Origin: Pycnococcus provasolii
Lineage: Eukaryota > Chlorophyta > Pseudoscourfieldiophyceae > Pseudoscourfieldiales > Pycnococcaceae
Direction of reading: 5' to 3'
Length of the DNA: 64,000 nucleotides
Assembly: GCA_938743325.2 (NCBI GenBank)
Contig: OW568896.1
Span: 124,001-188,000, forward strand
Shown here: positions 1-10,248 of the stretch, in pieces
Numbering within the stretch: the stretch's first letter is position 1
Layout of the letters: the number at the start of each line of letters is the position of its first letter
The notes under the pieces: generated by a model
Told to the model about the DNA's origin: nothing
The model's input: only the letters and a program-made list of their open reading frames with translations
Databases searched by the model: none
Position numbers and translations under genes: made by a program

Positions 1-953
1 GACCCGCATGAGATAATCGTGCCAGGCTTGCCCCTACCACCTACAAGAAAAGTCCCCTTGGGTCATACCACCTCCATAATGGAGTCGTCCCAGCCAACAC
101 CTTGTGGGGGGACGTCCTTCTCATGGAGACGTATATTGTCCTTTGGGTTTTTTTTAACTACTACGACCCGGTACAAACTCCGCAGTAGACTAGCCCGCAC
201 GGTCCCGTCCTTAGTAACTCCGATAGGTGGCGGTGCAACAATAACACGGTGCAACAACACTCTGTGCAACAACACGGCGGCCGGTGCAGGCTCACTCTTT
301 TCTCAGCCTTTTCTCACTCACTCTCACTCTTAGCTCGTCTTAGCTCGTCTTAGGCTCTTAGCTCGTCACTTCCCTTTGTCTTTGAGACTACTTTGAGACT
401 TCACTTTTGTGTGAGTCCTCGCCTCTCCTCTCCGCCTTGGCATAATCAAGCTCTTAAGAGTTTTCTCATTCTCATCACTCATTCTCATTCTCATTCTCAT
501 TCTCATTGCTCATTCTCATTACAAGTCACTGTCATTCACGAAGTCCAGCACTTGTCGCACACTTACTCTCGTACAGTCGTACTCTTCACCTCGGTCCTCG
601 GAGACTTGTCTTGAGCCATAGAGAGGTGTGTGTGTGTGTGTGTGCCTGTTGTTGTGCTCGTGGTGGTGTTTTCGGCACTTACTTGGGATACAGACCTGTG
701 GTAATCTTGTTCCTTGCTACTACCTTCGACTAGCTTGCACACTTCGTTCGGCACGCTTGGTGTGTCACACGTGTGTGCGTGCACATCACATCATCATCGG
801 CTCACACTTGAGTGAGTGAGAAATCAACAACGAGAGAGAGAGAGAGAACTCGTTTCACTCGTTCGGTGGTGAGCGCTGCATTATTCACAACAGGTGGCAG
901 GTCTCGCCTCTTGCTTGAGTAGTTAGTTGAGTTGGCGTCGCACTTCACATATC
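1..953. other. Intergenic region with simple repeats, upstream of RWP-RK gene
   Basis: I see no convincing gene here. Open frames are short and of biased composition. The stretch holds a CTCATT-type tract around 472-520, a short GT run around 627-645 and a GA run around 832-847. The last few hundred bases probably include the promoter and 5' leader of the RWP-RK gene. The first 300 bases may be the edge of an old repeat, but nothing in this window lets me define its ends. Confidence 0.5.
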
Positions 954-1817
954 ATGGAGACGCTCACGCAGGTTGCCGAAGCAGCCGCAAAGATCGAACC
1001 AAAGCAAGAAAATGAAGCCGCCGCGCAGAGCGACACAAGCACGCACGACTATCCCAAGAACAACGGTAAGAGGCGTGCACCGGCCAGTAGCAGCCCGCAA
1101 GACAGCTTAGACAACACCGCAGATAGGCAGAAGAGTAAGAGGCCGCGTATACGCAACATGGAACTTGACGACCTCTTGCCGTACTTCGACAAACCCATCG
1201 AACAGGCTGCAACGGCACTCGGGTGCTGCTCAAGCGCGCTGAAGCGCAGAACGCGCAAGCTCGGCGTGGATCGGTGGCCTTACCGACGACTGCACAGCTC
1301 GAGACTTCGTGGGAACGAGCTCCACAAACTTGTAGAGCAGAAGGAGGCAAAGCAGAACAACATGGCCAGATGTCCAGAGGAGTCGCCTTGCTCGTCACCA
1401 AGGCGACAGGCCACTACGACCGCCGCGCCATCGACAGCTGGCCACGACAGGAATGCTACGGCGCAGCAGACGTGCGGCGACGGCGTCAAGAACCTGGCGA
1501 TGGTGCGCGATCTTCCCGCCGCCTTCGCCGCCGCTTATAGCGCGACACCTTCTGGAGGAGGGCTTTGTGGATTGCTTCCTCCGGGTGCCGCCACCACGCC
1601 ACCCACGCTAAGCCCCCCGTCGGAGGCTATGCGTGTGCTTCAGCATCTGATGGGCACTGCGAACTTCATTGCTGTTAAGGAGGCGTTGCAACAGGCCGCC
1701 ATGAAAAATCTCCTCAACTCATTGGCGAATAGCGACGCCAGCGCTTTGCTTACTTCTTATTTGTTCGCCGCCGGCATGCTGAGCAGTGCTGGCGCGAATC
1801 ACGGTTCAACGGCATAG
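954..1817 (+). CDS. RWP-RK domain transcription factor (short)
   Basis: A 287-residue protein carrying an RWP-RK DNA-binding domain at about residues 65-120. An N-terminal LDDLLPYFDKPIEQAATALG helix, which resembles the usual start of the domain, is followed by a CCSSALKRRTRKLG recognition-type helix and the signature RWPYRRLHS. In green plants and algae this family regulates nitrogen responses and gamete or mating identity. No NIN-like GAF or PB1 domain is present, so it resembles the short RKD/MID-like class. The rest is low-complexity, rich in Ala, Ser and Pro. The ATG at 954 is chosen; the frame is open a little further upstream but without an ATG. Which RWP-RK subclass it belongs to is inference. 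Confidence 0.85.
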   Translation: METLTQVAEAAAKIEPKQENEAAAQSDTSTHDYPKNNGKRRAPASSSPQDSLDNTADRQKSKRPRIRNMELDDLLPYFDKPIEQAATALGCCSSALKRRTRKLGVDRWPYRRLHSSRLRGNELHKLVEQKEAKQNNMARCPEESPCSSPRRQATTTAAPSTAGHDRNATAQQTCGDGVKNLAMVRDLPAAFAAAYSATPSGGGLCGLLPPGAATTPPTLSPPSEAMRVLQHLMGTANFIAVKEALQQAAMKNLLNSLANSDASALLTSYLFAAGMLSSAGANHGSTA

Positions 1818-2272
1818 CCAGTGTGTGAGTACTGAGTCGCTTCCAAGCGAATCAGCGAGAGTCAGGTACTTGGGTGTTTTTCTGTGAATGGTTAAATGTT
1901 TATATAAATGTTAATGCAGTTGTTTTTTACTAAATATAAGCAAGTCCCGTAGTAGGCCGTAGCACAACACCGCCGCACCCATGATGTGCACAGCAATGCA
2001 TCATGCACAAGCTTGCAGGCTCCCCTTTTGAAGAAGAAGTGCATGTATGGAATTCTGATCCAGGAAAAAGGGAAAAACCAAAGCACGCCAAAGCACGCCA
2101 GGCTCCTAATAACAATCCAAAAAAGCAAACCAAACCCCCAAAAACCAAACCCCCAAAAAACCAAACCAAACCCCCATTCCCCCCCTCAGGCATGGCCTCT
2201 CGTGGAAACTACTTGACAGTTGACATTGTGTGTGTGGCTGAAAACGTTCGGTTGTTTAGGATTCTGCGATCC

Positions 2273-3415
2273 ATGCTCGGGTGGTCGCGCGCGATGTCAA
2301 TGTCGATGTCAATGATGCGTCGGTGCTCTCGGGGCATTCCGTTTCCGTTTCTTGCTCGGTGTGGTGGTGCCCTCGTACCTGCTAGCACGTTACGGCCAAA
2401 CGTATCCGTAGTAGCGAGAGGCAGCGGCTCGCACGCCGGCGCTGTGATGCTCGGCGCGGTGGTCACGGCGGCCGCAACAAACAACGACGCAAACACAGTT
2501 GCGTGCGAAGCAGGCGTGCAGCAGCTCGCGTGGACTAGGGACAGGTACGACGGAGCGATTATCGACGCGGAGAGCGTTGCGCACGATGCCTCGACGTTCG
2601 AAGTGCAGCTCGAGCAAGCGGAACGAACGTGGAAGTTGGAAAAGTGCAGAGGCGTTTGGCTCAAGTTGCCGACGTCGCACGCGCACTTGGTTGGAGTCGC
2701 GACTCAGCGTGGCGGGTTTGAATTTCACCACGCGGAACCTGGTTACGTCATGCTGAACCGCTGGCTACCCGAAGACGAGCCGAACCTTATGCCACCTGGT
2801 GCAAGTCACCAGGTTGGCATCGGCGCGGTTGTGCTGAACAGCCGCGACGAGCTGCTTGTCGTGCAGGAGCGGCACGGCCCGCTCAGAGGCATGGGTGTGT
2901 GGAAGGTGCCAACAGGCTTGATTCACGTCGGAGAAAACGTGAGCGATGGCGCCGTGCGCGAGGTGGAGGAGGAGACTGGCGTGAGCGGGTGTACTTTCGA
3001 CCGCGTGCTTGCCGTTCGCCAAGCGCACGGCTTTCTTTTTGGCAAAAGCGATTTGTTCTTTCTCGTCGCACTTCGTGTGAACGAGTCGGAGTGCAAGCTG
3101 GACTCGGATGGTCGTCCTCTTCTCACACCACAGCTTGAGGAGCTTGAAGGGTGCCGATGGATTGACGTGTCGGAGTATGCGGCAGGTCAGGAGAAGGCGT
3201 TCGCGGACCGCTACCAGCGTGTGCACGAGAGTTTGAATCGCGCCATTTCTACGTACCAGCGAGGTGAGTACGGTGGTTTGGTGGTTGACAACTTGATGCC
3301 TCTTCCGAGTTCGTCGTCGTCGGTGAAGGCTGACGACCCTCCCAGACGCCTCCAGCTCTTGCTAACTTCTGCGAGAAATCTCAACGGCAAAGAAGACGAG
3401 AGAAGCAAGCTGTAA
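2273..3415 (+). CDS. Nudix hydrolase, organelle-targeted
   Basis: A Nudix-family pyrophosphohydrolase, expected to cleave nucleoside diphosphates linked to another moiety. The Nudix box is complete at about residues 214-237: G-x5-E-x7-REVEEETGV. It is followed by a typical second half of the fold (KSDLFFLVALRV). A region before the box resembles the N-terminal domain of NUDT6 and plant NUDX-type enzymes. The chosen ATG gives about 380 residues with a Met/Arg/Ser-rich leader typical of mitochondrial or plastid import. The frame is open back to an ATG at 2003, but that part runs through AAACCCCC-type low-complexity DNA that recurs upstream of other genes, so initiation there is unlikely. Substrate cannot be read from sequence. 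Confidence 0.85.
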   Translation: MLGWSRAMSMSMSMMRRCSRGIPFPFLARCGGALVPASTLRPNVSVVARGSGSHAGAVMLGAVVTAAATNNDANTVACEAGVQQLAWTRDRYDGAIIDAESVAHDASTFEVQLEQAERTWKLEKCRGVWLKLPTSHAHLVGVATQRGGFEFHHAEPGYVMLNRWLPEDEPNLMPPGASHQVGIGAVVLNSRDELLVVQERHGPLRGMGVWKVPTGLIHVGENVSDGAVREVEEETGVSGCTFDRVLAVRQAHGFLFGKSDLFFLVALRVNESECKLDSDGRPLLTPQLEELEGCRWIDVSEYAAGQEKAFADRYQRVHESLNRAISTYQRGEYGGLVVDNLMPLPSSSSSVKADDPPRRLQLLLTSARNLNGKEDERSKL

Positions 3416-4530
3416 TTGTTAAAAATTATTATAGACGAAACCTTACAGTAGGAGTGAAAGACATCAATCACTCAAGGGCTCACTCAGCCTACCACGAACA
3501 TCTACCGCCGCCGTATCTTAACTTACTGTTGTGTGACTGCCTTGGAACTTGTTGAGGAGAGTGGTTTGGACTTTGGGGTTTCGAGGAAACAACTTGGCAA
3601 GCGGGGTGTTTTTGGGGTTTGGCGCAACCATGGAGGGATCCAGCTCTCTGAACCAGGGCGGAGGACCTGGTGGAGGGCTCCTACCTTTACATTCGCAGAG
3701 GTGCTTCCCACTTCCCCCTTCCCAAACAACCCAACTACTTACCCAAGTACCAACCGGTCACCTGGATGCACTCACTGGTCTCTCCCCTCGAAGGCTCGAA
3801 GCAAACGCAAGAAACCGTCTCAAAGAAACACAAGTGGGAGCAAGTGGAAGGCCGGCCCTCTAGCTAGAGGGGCAGTCTGGTGTCTGTGGAGACAGGGACC
3901 AATCACCAGTCTCCATTCGAGGCCCTTAGAATAAAAGCATGTGTCTTCGAGACTTTTTGAGACGTGCTCTACCCTACCGGGTAGAGTCCATACCACCTGG
4001 CTGCCTGGTTATTATCCCTTCGCGTTCCCTCGCACTGAAGCTCCACCGTAACCACCTGTCACCGGACAATCCAATGAGCAGGCAGGCGTACAATAGAACT
4101 ACGATGAGCCGACGAAAGACGGTGTTTCTGCACAGGCCCTGAAGAACCACCTGATGAGAACCACCGTTGCCTGGGAACCCGGCCGGCCGGCCCACGCACA
4201 TGACTGCACTGCACTGCACAGCCTCTTCTTGAGGGCGTTCTCGGACCAACTGCTCGGAAACAACGCACTCGCACGTACAGTAGGTGTCTTGCTTGCAGTC
4301 TTCATGGCTATTAGTCGAGTCTTACTCTAGCTAAGGAAGGGCTAGGAGAGCCTCGGCGTACTCCCTTCCCTGGCTTGGCTGCCCCTCTCGGAGTACTCGA
4401 GCAAGTCGTCGCTCTCGGCCCCTGTGCCTGTTCCCTTCTCTGCGCGCGTCCCGTTTCCATTTCTTTTCCATTCCCACCTCCCCTCCATTCCCGGCCGGGT
4501 CTTAGTTACTCGCCAGCCTTAAGTAGCAAC
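3416..4530. other. Intergenic region, possible old repeat plus roadblock 5' leader
   Basis: No recognisable gene. Several open frames up to about 130 codons exist but have no domain similarity and repetitive Pro/Ser/Arg composition. Short palindromic bits such as CCTACCGGGTAG near 3972 suggest decayed repeat DNA. The last 150 bases are pyrimidine-rich and likely form the promoter and 5' leader of the roadblock gene that begins at 4531. Confidence 0.4.
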
Positions 4531-5510
4531 ATGGTAAGAAGTGTATCGTGTATGGTGTATGGTGTATGGTGTATGGTGACTCGTGTGTGTTGTCTTTGTC
4601 TTTGTGGTGACTCGTGTGGTGTGGCGTGTGTGGTGTTGCGGTTTGGTTTGGTTTGGCCGTGGTGGTTACTGTGGTTGGTTTGGTTGGTTTTGGCCGTCGT
4701 TGAGTCTCGCACTTGTACTCTTCGACATATGTATTCGTGTCTCGTCTTACCCTAGGGGGCACGTTTCGGAATAACGTGTTGCTTGAGTGAGATTTGCTCC
4801 GTACTGCTCGCACGACGTTTGATGTTTCTTGGGGTGGGTGAGCAAGCAACTCAAGCGACTTTTGAAAGCGACGCGTTTACTCTTCAAGGGACGACAAGCG
4901 CACAGCAACCGCGTTGCGTTGGACTTGGCGCCTTGAAATGAAACTCCAGGGGGGAGGGGGGGAGACCTCTTACCTCTTACGTTCGCTTCGCTGAAAAGAA
5001 GAAGCCGCGGCGCGTCTGCGCGACTACCTTTGGTGGGTGGTGTGAGGTGGTGTTTTCTGGAATGGCTCGGCGCGCTCGCGACTCGCAGTCGAAAGAGAGG
5101 AGAGGAGAGGAGAGGAACCAGAACCAACCGCACACAAAGCATACAAAGCAACAAAAATAAACACGGCTAACTCAAATCACACCTCGAACCAAACCACAAC
5201 TGAAACACCCTAGGCAACCGAGGTGGAGGAGACGATGAAGCGCCTCAACTCGCACAAGGGTGTGAGCGGCATCATCATCGTCAACAACGAAGGCATCCCC
5301 ATCCGCACGACACTGGACAACCAGGTGACCGTGCAGCACAGCGCGCTTATCACGCGCATCGTCGCGAAGGCGAAGAGCGTGGTGAAGACGCTCGACCCAC
5401 AGAACGATCTCACGTTTTTGCGCATTCGGAGCAAAAAACATGAAATCATGGTGGCACCTGACAAAGAGTACATCATGATAGTCTTGCAGGTGCCAAGCGC
5501 AGCTCCTTGA
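4531..5510 (+). CDS. DYNLRB: Dynein light chain roadblock/LC7, two exons with an ATG-only first exon
   Basis: Roadblock/LC7 light chain, a dimeric subunit on dynein intermediate chains in cytoplasmic, intraflagellar-transport and axonemal dynein. The exon-2 reading frame matches the family over its whole length ([44 protein letters not shown]). The frame at 5214 has no ATG before residue 8. Other roadblock proteins start M-A-E-V-E-E-T. A start ATG at 4531-4533 is directly followed by the donor GTAAGA, and a CTAAC branch-like motif (5167-5171) plus acceptor CCCTAG end at 5213. Joining 4531-4533 to 5214-5510 gives M-A-T-E-V-E-E-T and 99 residues. The intron is therefore 680 nt (4534-5213), long for this genome. 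The splice is inferred from sequence, not from transcripts. Confidence 0.88.
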
Positions 5511-5596
5511 CGGATGTTTCTTACTTTAATAGTTACTCATCAATCGAAAACTTCTCTCGTATGTGCCTCCTATCGTACTTCCTGTTCCTAAGCTCG

Positions 5597-7716
5597 TCAT
5601 CTGCTGCTGGCACCAACGAGGCTGGCGGTGACGCCACGCGCCTCGCGCAGCCGGATCTTCGCCCTCTCGACGATAGCGTTCAAGCTCATCGGTCTCGCGG
5701 GTAAGTCGCGCGCGCGCCTAGCCTTCTGCTCCTTCGTGGCCGTCGTCGTCGCCGACGTCAGGCCAAGTCTCTCCACGCGCGTCCGTCTCCTTGTCGAAGG
5801 CCCGCCGTGTTGCAGATGGCGCTGCACAACGCTGTTGATGCGCACCTTGAGCTCTCCACCGCTCTGCGCTTGGAATCCAAGTCGGCTGAGCGCCTTGGCA
5901 GGAGGCGCGGGCGCATCTGGAAGACCCCTTGCCTCCATCTGCCGCTTGTGCTGATCACGTTGGGCGATATTCAACTCCTTCCACGAAGCGGGCACGTCAA
6001 GATACCCCATATCCGACAGCTCGGAGACGCCGCCGCCGACGAATGCCTCCTGCAACCCTCCCAGCGCGCCGCAGAATGGACGCCACGTCTTGAGCTTGCG
6101 CTCGCACGTGCCCGGACAGATCGAGTCATCGAGGCGAAGCACGCCGTACCCTTTCGTCGACGTTCGATCCCATCCGTCGTACGACACCAGCCGGAAGAAC
6201 ATTACGGGGTAGCTCTCGCTGCAAGGCGCAGCCTTGGTGCGCTTTCCATCTCCGGCGGATCGATCCTGGTGGTCTTTACCGTCAGCATCGAAAGCAAGCT
6301 CCACAGGATGGCCAAAGTGGCTCACCGGAAGCGGGCTTGGATCCGACGCCAGCAGGTCGCCTGGATAGTACTGAGGAACGCCCACGTGACTCACGCCTTT
6401 CAGAGGGGCTCCAGCCACCGCGTTCGCGACGCTCCATCCGCGAGATGGTAGGCGCACCTCCCACTCCACGTACATGGGAGGTCCATTCTCGAAGCCCGCG
6501 GCGCTCACAATCTCCATGAACACCGCAAGGCGGAATGCGCTCTTCTTGTCAATCGGCAACTTCTCGAATGCCGCCACTGGCGCGGCCATCGCGGCGGCCG
6601 CCCTCGATCGAGCTTTCTCGTGCGCCTCCGCCTGTGACGCCGCCTGCGCCCCGTGCGCGGGCGCGCTGTTTGCGACGAGAGTGTATTCCCAAACGCTTCC
6701 ATTCGGCGTCTGGAAGGTGTACGGCTGGCCACCCGTGTTGCTCACTTGCCCGGGAACGGCGAGAGCGGGGCGAGCCTCGAACGCGCGTCCCTCCTCGTCG
6801 AGCGACGTGATCTGGCACAGAATCACCTCCACGCCGTCGACGTGAGCGGCGACTAGCATGTTTCGTGCAGCACTTTTGAGTGCAGCGACGCCGCCAGCCT
6901 TAGCATTCCTGGGCTGTTTGAATTCGCCCTCTGGATGCGTGGTGATTGCCGATGCGGCGCGTGCTGCATCTTCTTCCAAGCTCATGCGCACTGACACCTC
7001 GTCGTTGACATATGTGTGCAGCACGCTTGCGGCAGGAACGCCCGTGGACGAGCACTCCTTTACGTGCGCGGTGAGCTCGCGTGTGAGACGCCGCTCGAGC
7101 TCTTGCCGCTCCAAGGCGGTAAGAGGCTTCGCGTCGGACGACGATTGCTTCGCCGGAGCTGCATTCGTGTTTCCCTTGTTCAGGTTGAGGCACGACATGA
7201 GAAACGTTGGCGCATCTTCATCTGACGAAGGCAAGAGCGGCGTTCCTTCGACGTACGCACGCAGCTCGTCGATGCCAAACACCTTTTGTTGCCAGCCCAC
7301 CTCGATCGTGTAAGACTCCGTCGCCGCGAAATTTTGCGCCTCCGCCGCCGAATGCGGCGCTGGCGTGTTAATCGGCGTTGTCGTCTGCGCTTGCCTGGCA
7401 GCAGCTTCCGCCGGCGTTGGCGCTTGCCAAGTTGACGTCGTGGCTGCGAAGTCGCGCTGTAGCTCCGCCTGAAGACCGTGAGCTTGTTGTTGTTGGGCCG
7501 CAGCTGTCTGCGTCGGCTCGCCGATGGGATCAAGGCGTCGGCGTGCCCCCGAGGTTGTCGCTGCTACGTCAGTTGGCTCCGGTGCACGGCCTTCGAACCT
7601 CCCCGACTCCGCACGAAGTCCGAATCCCGTCGACTCCGCCACGGGGCCGGCATTTCCCGACGCCTCCGCGGCCAGGCCGAAACTACCTGCGGCCGGCTGC
7701 TGCTGCTGTGGGGGTA

Positions 7717-7750
<34 letters not shown>

Positions 7751-8080
7751 TGTCGCAGGCGTTGGCGACGTGTAAGGCTGCTGCAGTACCGGCGGTAGCG
7801 TTTGTGCGCGCTGCATATTCACAGCTTGCGTTTGTTGTCTCGGCACAGGCAGAGGCACCGAAGTGGGCGCTGAAACTGCGGTGTTGGCATCGACGCTGTA
7901 CTTGCCTGAGCTTGCAATAATGGCCGCACGCGAAGTAAGTTGAAGCGCTTCATTTTCCTCGCTCCATCCCGATGCCGAGCTCCTCATGGGAACTCCCGAG
8001 ACACGTTTCAGGGTCACCTTAAGCCTTAACCGCGCGATGTCGTCTGGCGAGCGGTACCGCGTCGTGCCGAACGCCTGCAT
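5597..8080 (-). CDS. MKS1: MKS1, B9-domain ciliary transition-zone protein
   Basis: Meckel syndrome 1 homologue, part of the MKS/B9 complex (with B9D1 and B9D2) that gates entry at the base of the cilium. Three landmarks fit human MKS1 in order: an N-terminal YRSPDDIARLRLKVTL block, a central EVGWQQKVF block near residue 258, and a C-terminal B9 domain at about 510-715 with WDRTSTKGYGVLRL, KTWRP and SRLGFQAQSGG. It is 827 residues, against about 560 in human. The excess is a linker rich in Gln, Pro and Ala, with a pure polyglutamine run near residues 110-125. The gene is divergent from the TBC gene; 367 bp separate the two ATGs. Confidence 0.9.
7690..7756 (-). repeat. CAG/CTG repeat encoding polyglutamine in MKS1
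   Basis: A run of GCTGCTGTTG-type triplets on the plus strand, read as CAG and CAA codons in MKS1. It encodes an uninterrupted Gln run followed by LPPQQQQ. Such tracts are prone to length change. Confidence 0.9.
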
Positions 8081-8365
8081 ACTTACTTAGAAAGAGAAAC
8101 AGGAGTACAATAGACTAAGGGCTAACCAACCTAACCACCAACCTAACCAACGCTAATGTCAACGTGGCGTGGAGGAGCAGAGCAGAGCAGGTGCGCCGAA
8201 ACGTATTCGTATGCTGAAATCTTAAATGACGCCCCGGGGAAATGGCGGAGATTTCACTTTCTCAGCCTGGTTCTGATTCGGCGGGAAAACACCAGGCGGG
8301 AGGGACTGACTGTCAGAGAAAACTTGAATGAATGCGCGAATGATGAATCCGTTTAGGGGTTAGGG

Positions 8366-8405
8366 ATGGTTTGGTTTGGGGTTTGGTTTGGGGGTTTGGT
8401 TTTCT
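8366..8405. repeat. GGTTTGG-type promoter-proximal repeat
   Basis: An imperfect array of GGTTTGGTTTGGGG just upstream of the TBC start. The same sequence, as CCAAAC on the other strand, recurs near other gene starts (about 2120-2180, 4640-4700 and 15890-15920). Confidence 0.6.
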
Positions 8406-8447
8406 TTGCATTTTTTTGTTGTTCCATTTTCATCTTCATCTTCATTC

Positions 8448-9734
8448 ATGTCCGCAGCCTCTTTGCGTCGCACCCATTCTGACGCGTACGGGTTCGACCT
8501 TCCTGCCTCGTCTTCACATTTACACGCTGACGCTGACGCCTTTTTTAGAAGGGAAGAGGACGAACGGTTCGACGCTTGGAACCTTCTCCTTGACGAGTAT
8601 GACTTGGATGTGCGTCGTGCCGTCTCACGTGTGCAAGCTGCTTGTTGTTCCTCGCGCACAAACTCTTCCGAGTTGGGGGATGGTGACGAAGATGACGATG
8701 ATGATGACAACAATGCCGACTTAACGCTTCTTGCACAAATGAGGTCGCTCGTCACGGCGGGTGTGCCCATGGCGCTCAGACGCGACGCATGGCGCGCATT
8801 TTTAAACGTAAACGACGACGGCGTCGGAGACTACGAAACGCACCTCGCGGCGGCGAACGAAGAGGCGGCACGCATTCTTGAGGAACGAAGGCTATTCTTA
8901 GCTGCGAGCGCGAGCAAGGTCAAGGACCCAAGTGCACCTACGCACGGACACGGAGGCCACTGGGCCGTGCAGATTGAGAAGGATATTCCGCGCACCGCCA
9001 ACTTTGAGCGGCAGCCGCTGATTGCAAACGACGTCGCGCTGAACATGTTGTGCAACATACTGAGAGCACACGCCCGGAAAAATCTACACGTCGGCTACTC
9101 GCAGGGACTTAACTTCGTCGCGTCCGTTCTCTTGCTTGTGCTTGACAAGGAGGAGGATGCATTCTATGCGCTCTGCAGGCTGACAGAAGATCGACTGAAA
9201 GGGTTCTGGGACACGTCCGACGACGGCTCGCTGCTGGCCGCTACGGAAGACAGCGACCTGCTTTCCGCACTCGTCGAAATGCACTTGCCCACCGTACACC
9301 GGCGTCTGCACGCTCTCGGCCACGACCTGCGCGCGCTGAGCCTGAGCTGGCTGCTTTGCCTGTGGGTGAACTCCTTGCCGTGGCAGACGGTGCTTCGCAT
9401 CTGGGATGTGATTTTCTTCGAGCCAACGGCAGACGCGGCGCGTGGCATGATCCTTCGCGTGTGTCTTGCACTTCTGGACTTGAACGCCGACGTCGTCGTG
9501 AACGCGGGCGACGGCGCGGAGGCGAGCATGGCACTTCGCAGCCGGGTTGCGCAGCACGAAGACGCCACGACGCTTCTCGTCTGCGCGTGCGCACGACGTG
9601 GAAGCCTTGCCGACTTGCAGAGAGAGGTTGCGACGATGTCGAAGAGCGGCGTGGTGTCAGTGTCCATGTCACCGTTGCCGGTGTCGTTCGGACCAGGTGA
9701 CGACACCACCACGGATGTACAACACATGAATTGA
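8448..9734 (+). CDS. TBC-domain Rab GTPase-activating protein
   Basis: A 428-residue TBC (Tre2/Bub2/Cdc16) protein, predicted to accelerate GTP hydrolysis by a Rab GTPase. The domain begins at GVPMALRRDAWRAFL. It has the arginine-finger motif IEKDIPRT (near residue 176) and the glutamine-finger motif YSQG (near 218), so both catalytic residues are present. It continues through SLSWLLCLWVNSLPW and RIWDVIFFEP. There is an acidic loop (EDDDDDDNN) before the domain and a short unrelated tail. The ATG at 8448 is used; the open frame upstream runs through a GGTTTGG repeat with no ATG. The partner Rab cannot be told. Confidence 0.9.
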   Translation: MSAASLRRTHSDAYGFDLPASSSHLHADADAFFRREEDERFDAWNLLLDEYDLDVRRAVSRVQAACCSSRTNSSELGDGDEDDDDDDNNADLTLLAQMRSLVTAGVPMALRRDAWRAFLNVNDDGVGDYETHLAAANEEAARILEERRLFLAASASKVKDPSAPTHGHGGHWAVQIEKDIPRTANFERQPLIANDVALNMLCNILRAHARKNLHVGYSQGLNFVASVLLLVLDKEEDAFYALCRLTEDRLKGFWDTSDDGSLLAATEDSDLLSALVEMHLPTVHRRLHALGHDLRALSLSWLLCLWVNSLPWQTVLRIWDVIFFEPTADAARGMILRVCLALLDLNADVVVNAGDGAEASMALRSRVAQHEDATTLLVCACARRGSLADLQREVATMSKSGVVSVSMSPLPVSFGPGDDTTTDVQHMN

Positions 9735-9816
9735 CTCTGTAAATATAGTCTATGATTTACGTAAAAACTCTCGCTGTTTTGTTGATATTACATGAGAACC
9801 AAAAAAAAGGAGAGTC

Positions 9817-10248
9817 TTACGCCGGCGGCGCGCCACGGCCGAATCCGCCACGCGGCGGACCACGGTCACCTCCGCCACGGTAGCTGTCGCGTCCGAAGCC
9901 TCCCCCGCGTCCGCCCGGCGGTCCACGTCCTCCCGGTCCCTCCGGTCGGCGCTCGACAGGGCGCGTGCTCTTCTTGAGCGTCGCGGGCACGATCTCCTCC
10001 GGCAGGTTGAGATACTCACGCAGATATTCGATTCCCTCATCCTTCAGGTACCAGTAGTAGTGTTGCCACGCGTACTGCTCCTTGACAAGCTCACGGCTCG
10101 TCAGGCTCTGCAGGAGCTTAATCACCTGCAGGTTTGGCACATCGATCTCCGGGTGCTTTGGCAAGTTCGGGTCCTTCTTGGCGTAGATGACGCCTTCGCG
10201 GAACAGGTACTTGTACACCTCCGTGCGGTTGCTCTTGGGAACGATCAT
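9817..10248 (-). CDS. RPS10: 40S ribosomal protein eS10
   Basis: Small-subunit ribosomal protein eS10, 143 residues. The globular domain matches the family throughout: [43 protein letters not shown], and a [18 protein letters not shown] winged-helix segment. The C-terminal tail is rich in Gly, Arg and Pro, as usual for this protein. The start is the conserved M-I-V-P-K at 10248. The stop lies 82 bp from that of the convergent TBC gene. Confidence 0.97.
   Translation of the reverse strand: MIVPKSNRTEVYKYLFREGVIYAKKDPNLPKHPEIDVPNLQVIKLLQSLTSRELVKEQYAWQHYYWYLKDEGIEYLREYLNLPEEIVPATLKKSTRPVERRPEGPGGRGPPGGRGGGFGRDSYRGGGDRGPPRGGFGRGAPPA

Noticed and set aside
2003-2272. N-terminal extension of the Nudix protein
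   Set aside because: Runs through AAACCCCC low-complexity DNA seen upstream of other genes. A later ATG gives a proper targeting leader.
3533-4755. Several 100-130 codon frames
   Set aside because: Repetitive composition, no domain, overlapping frames, and part of them lies in the roadblock intron.
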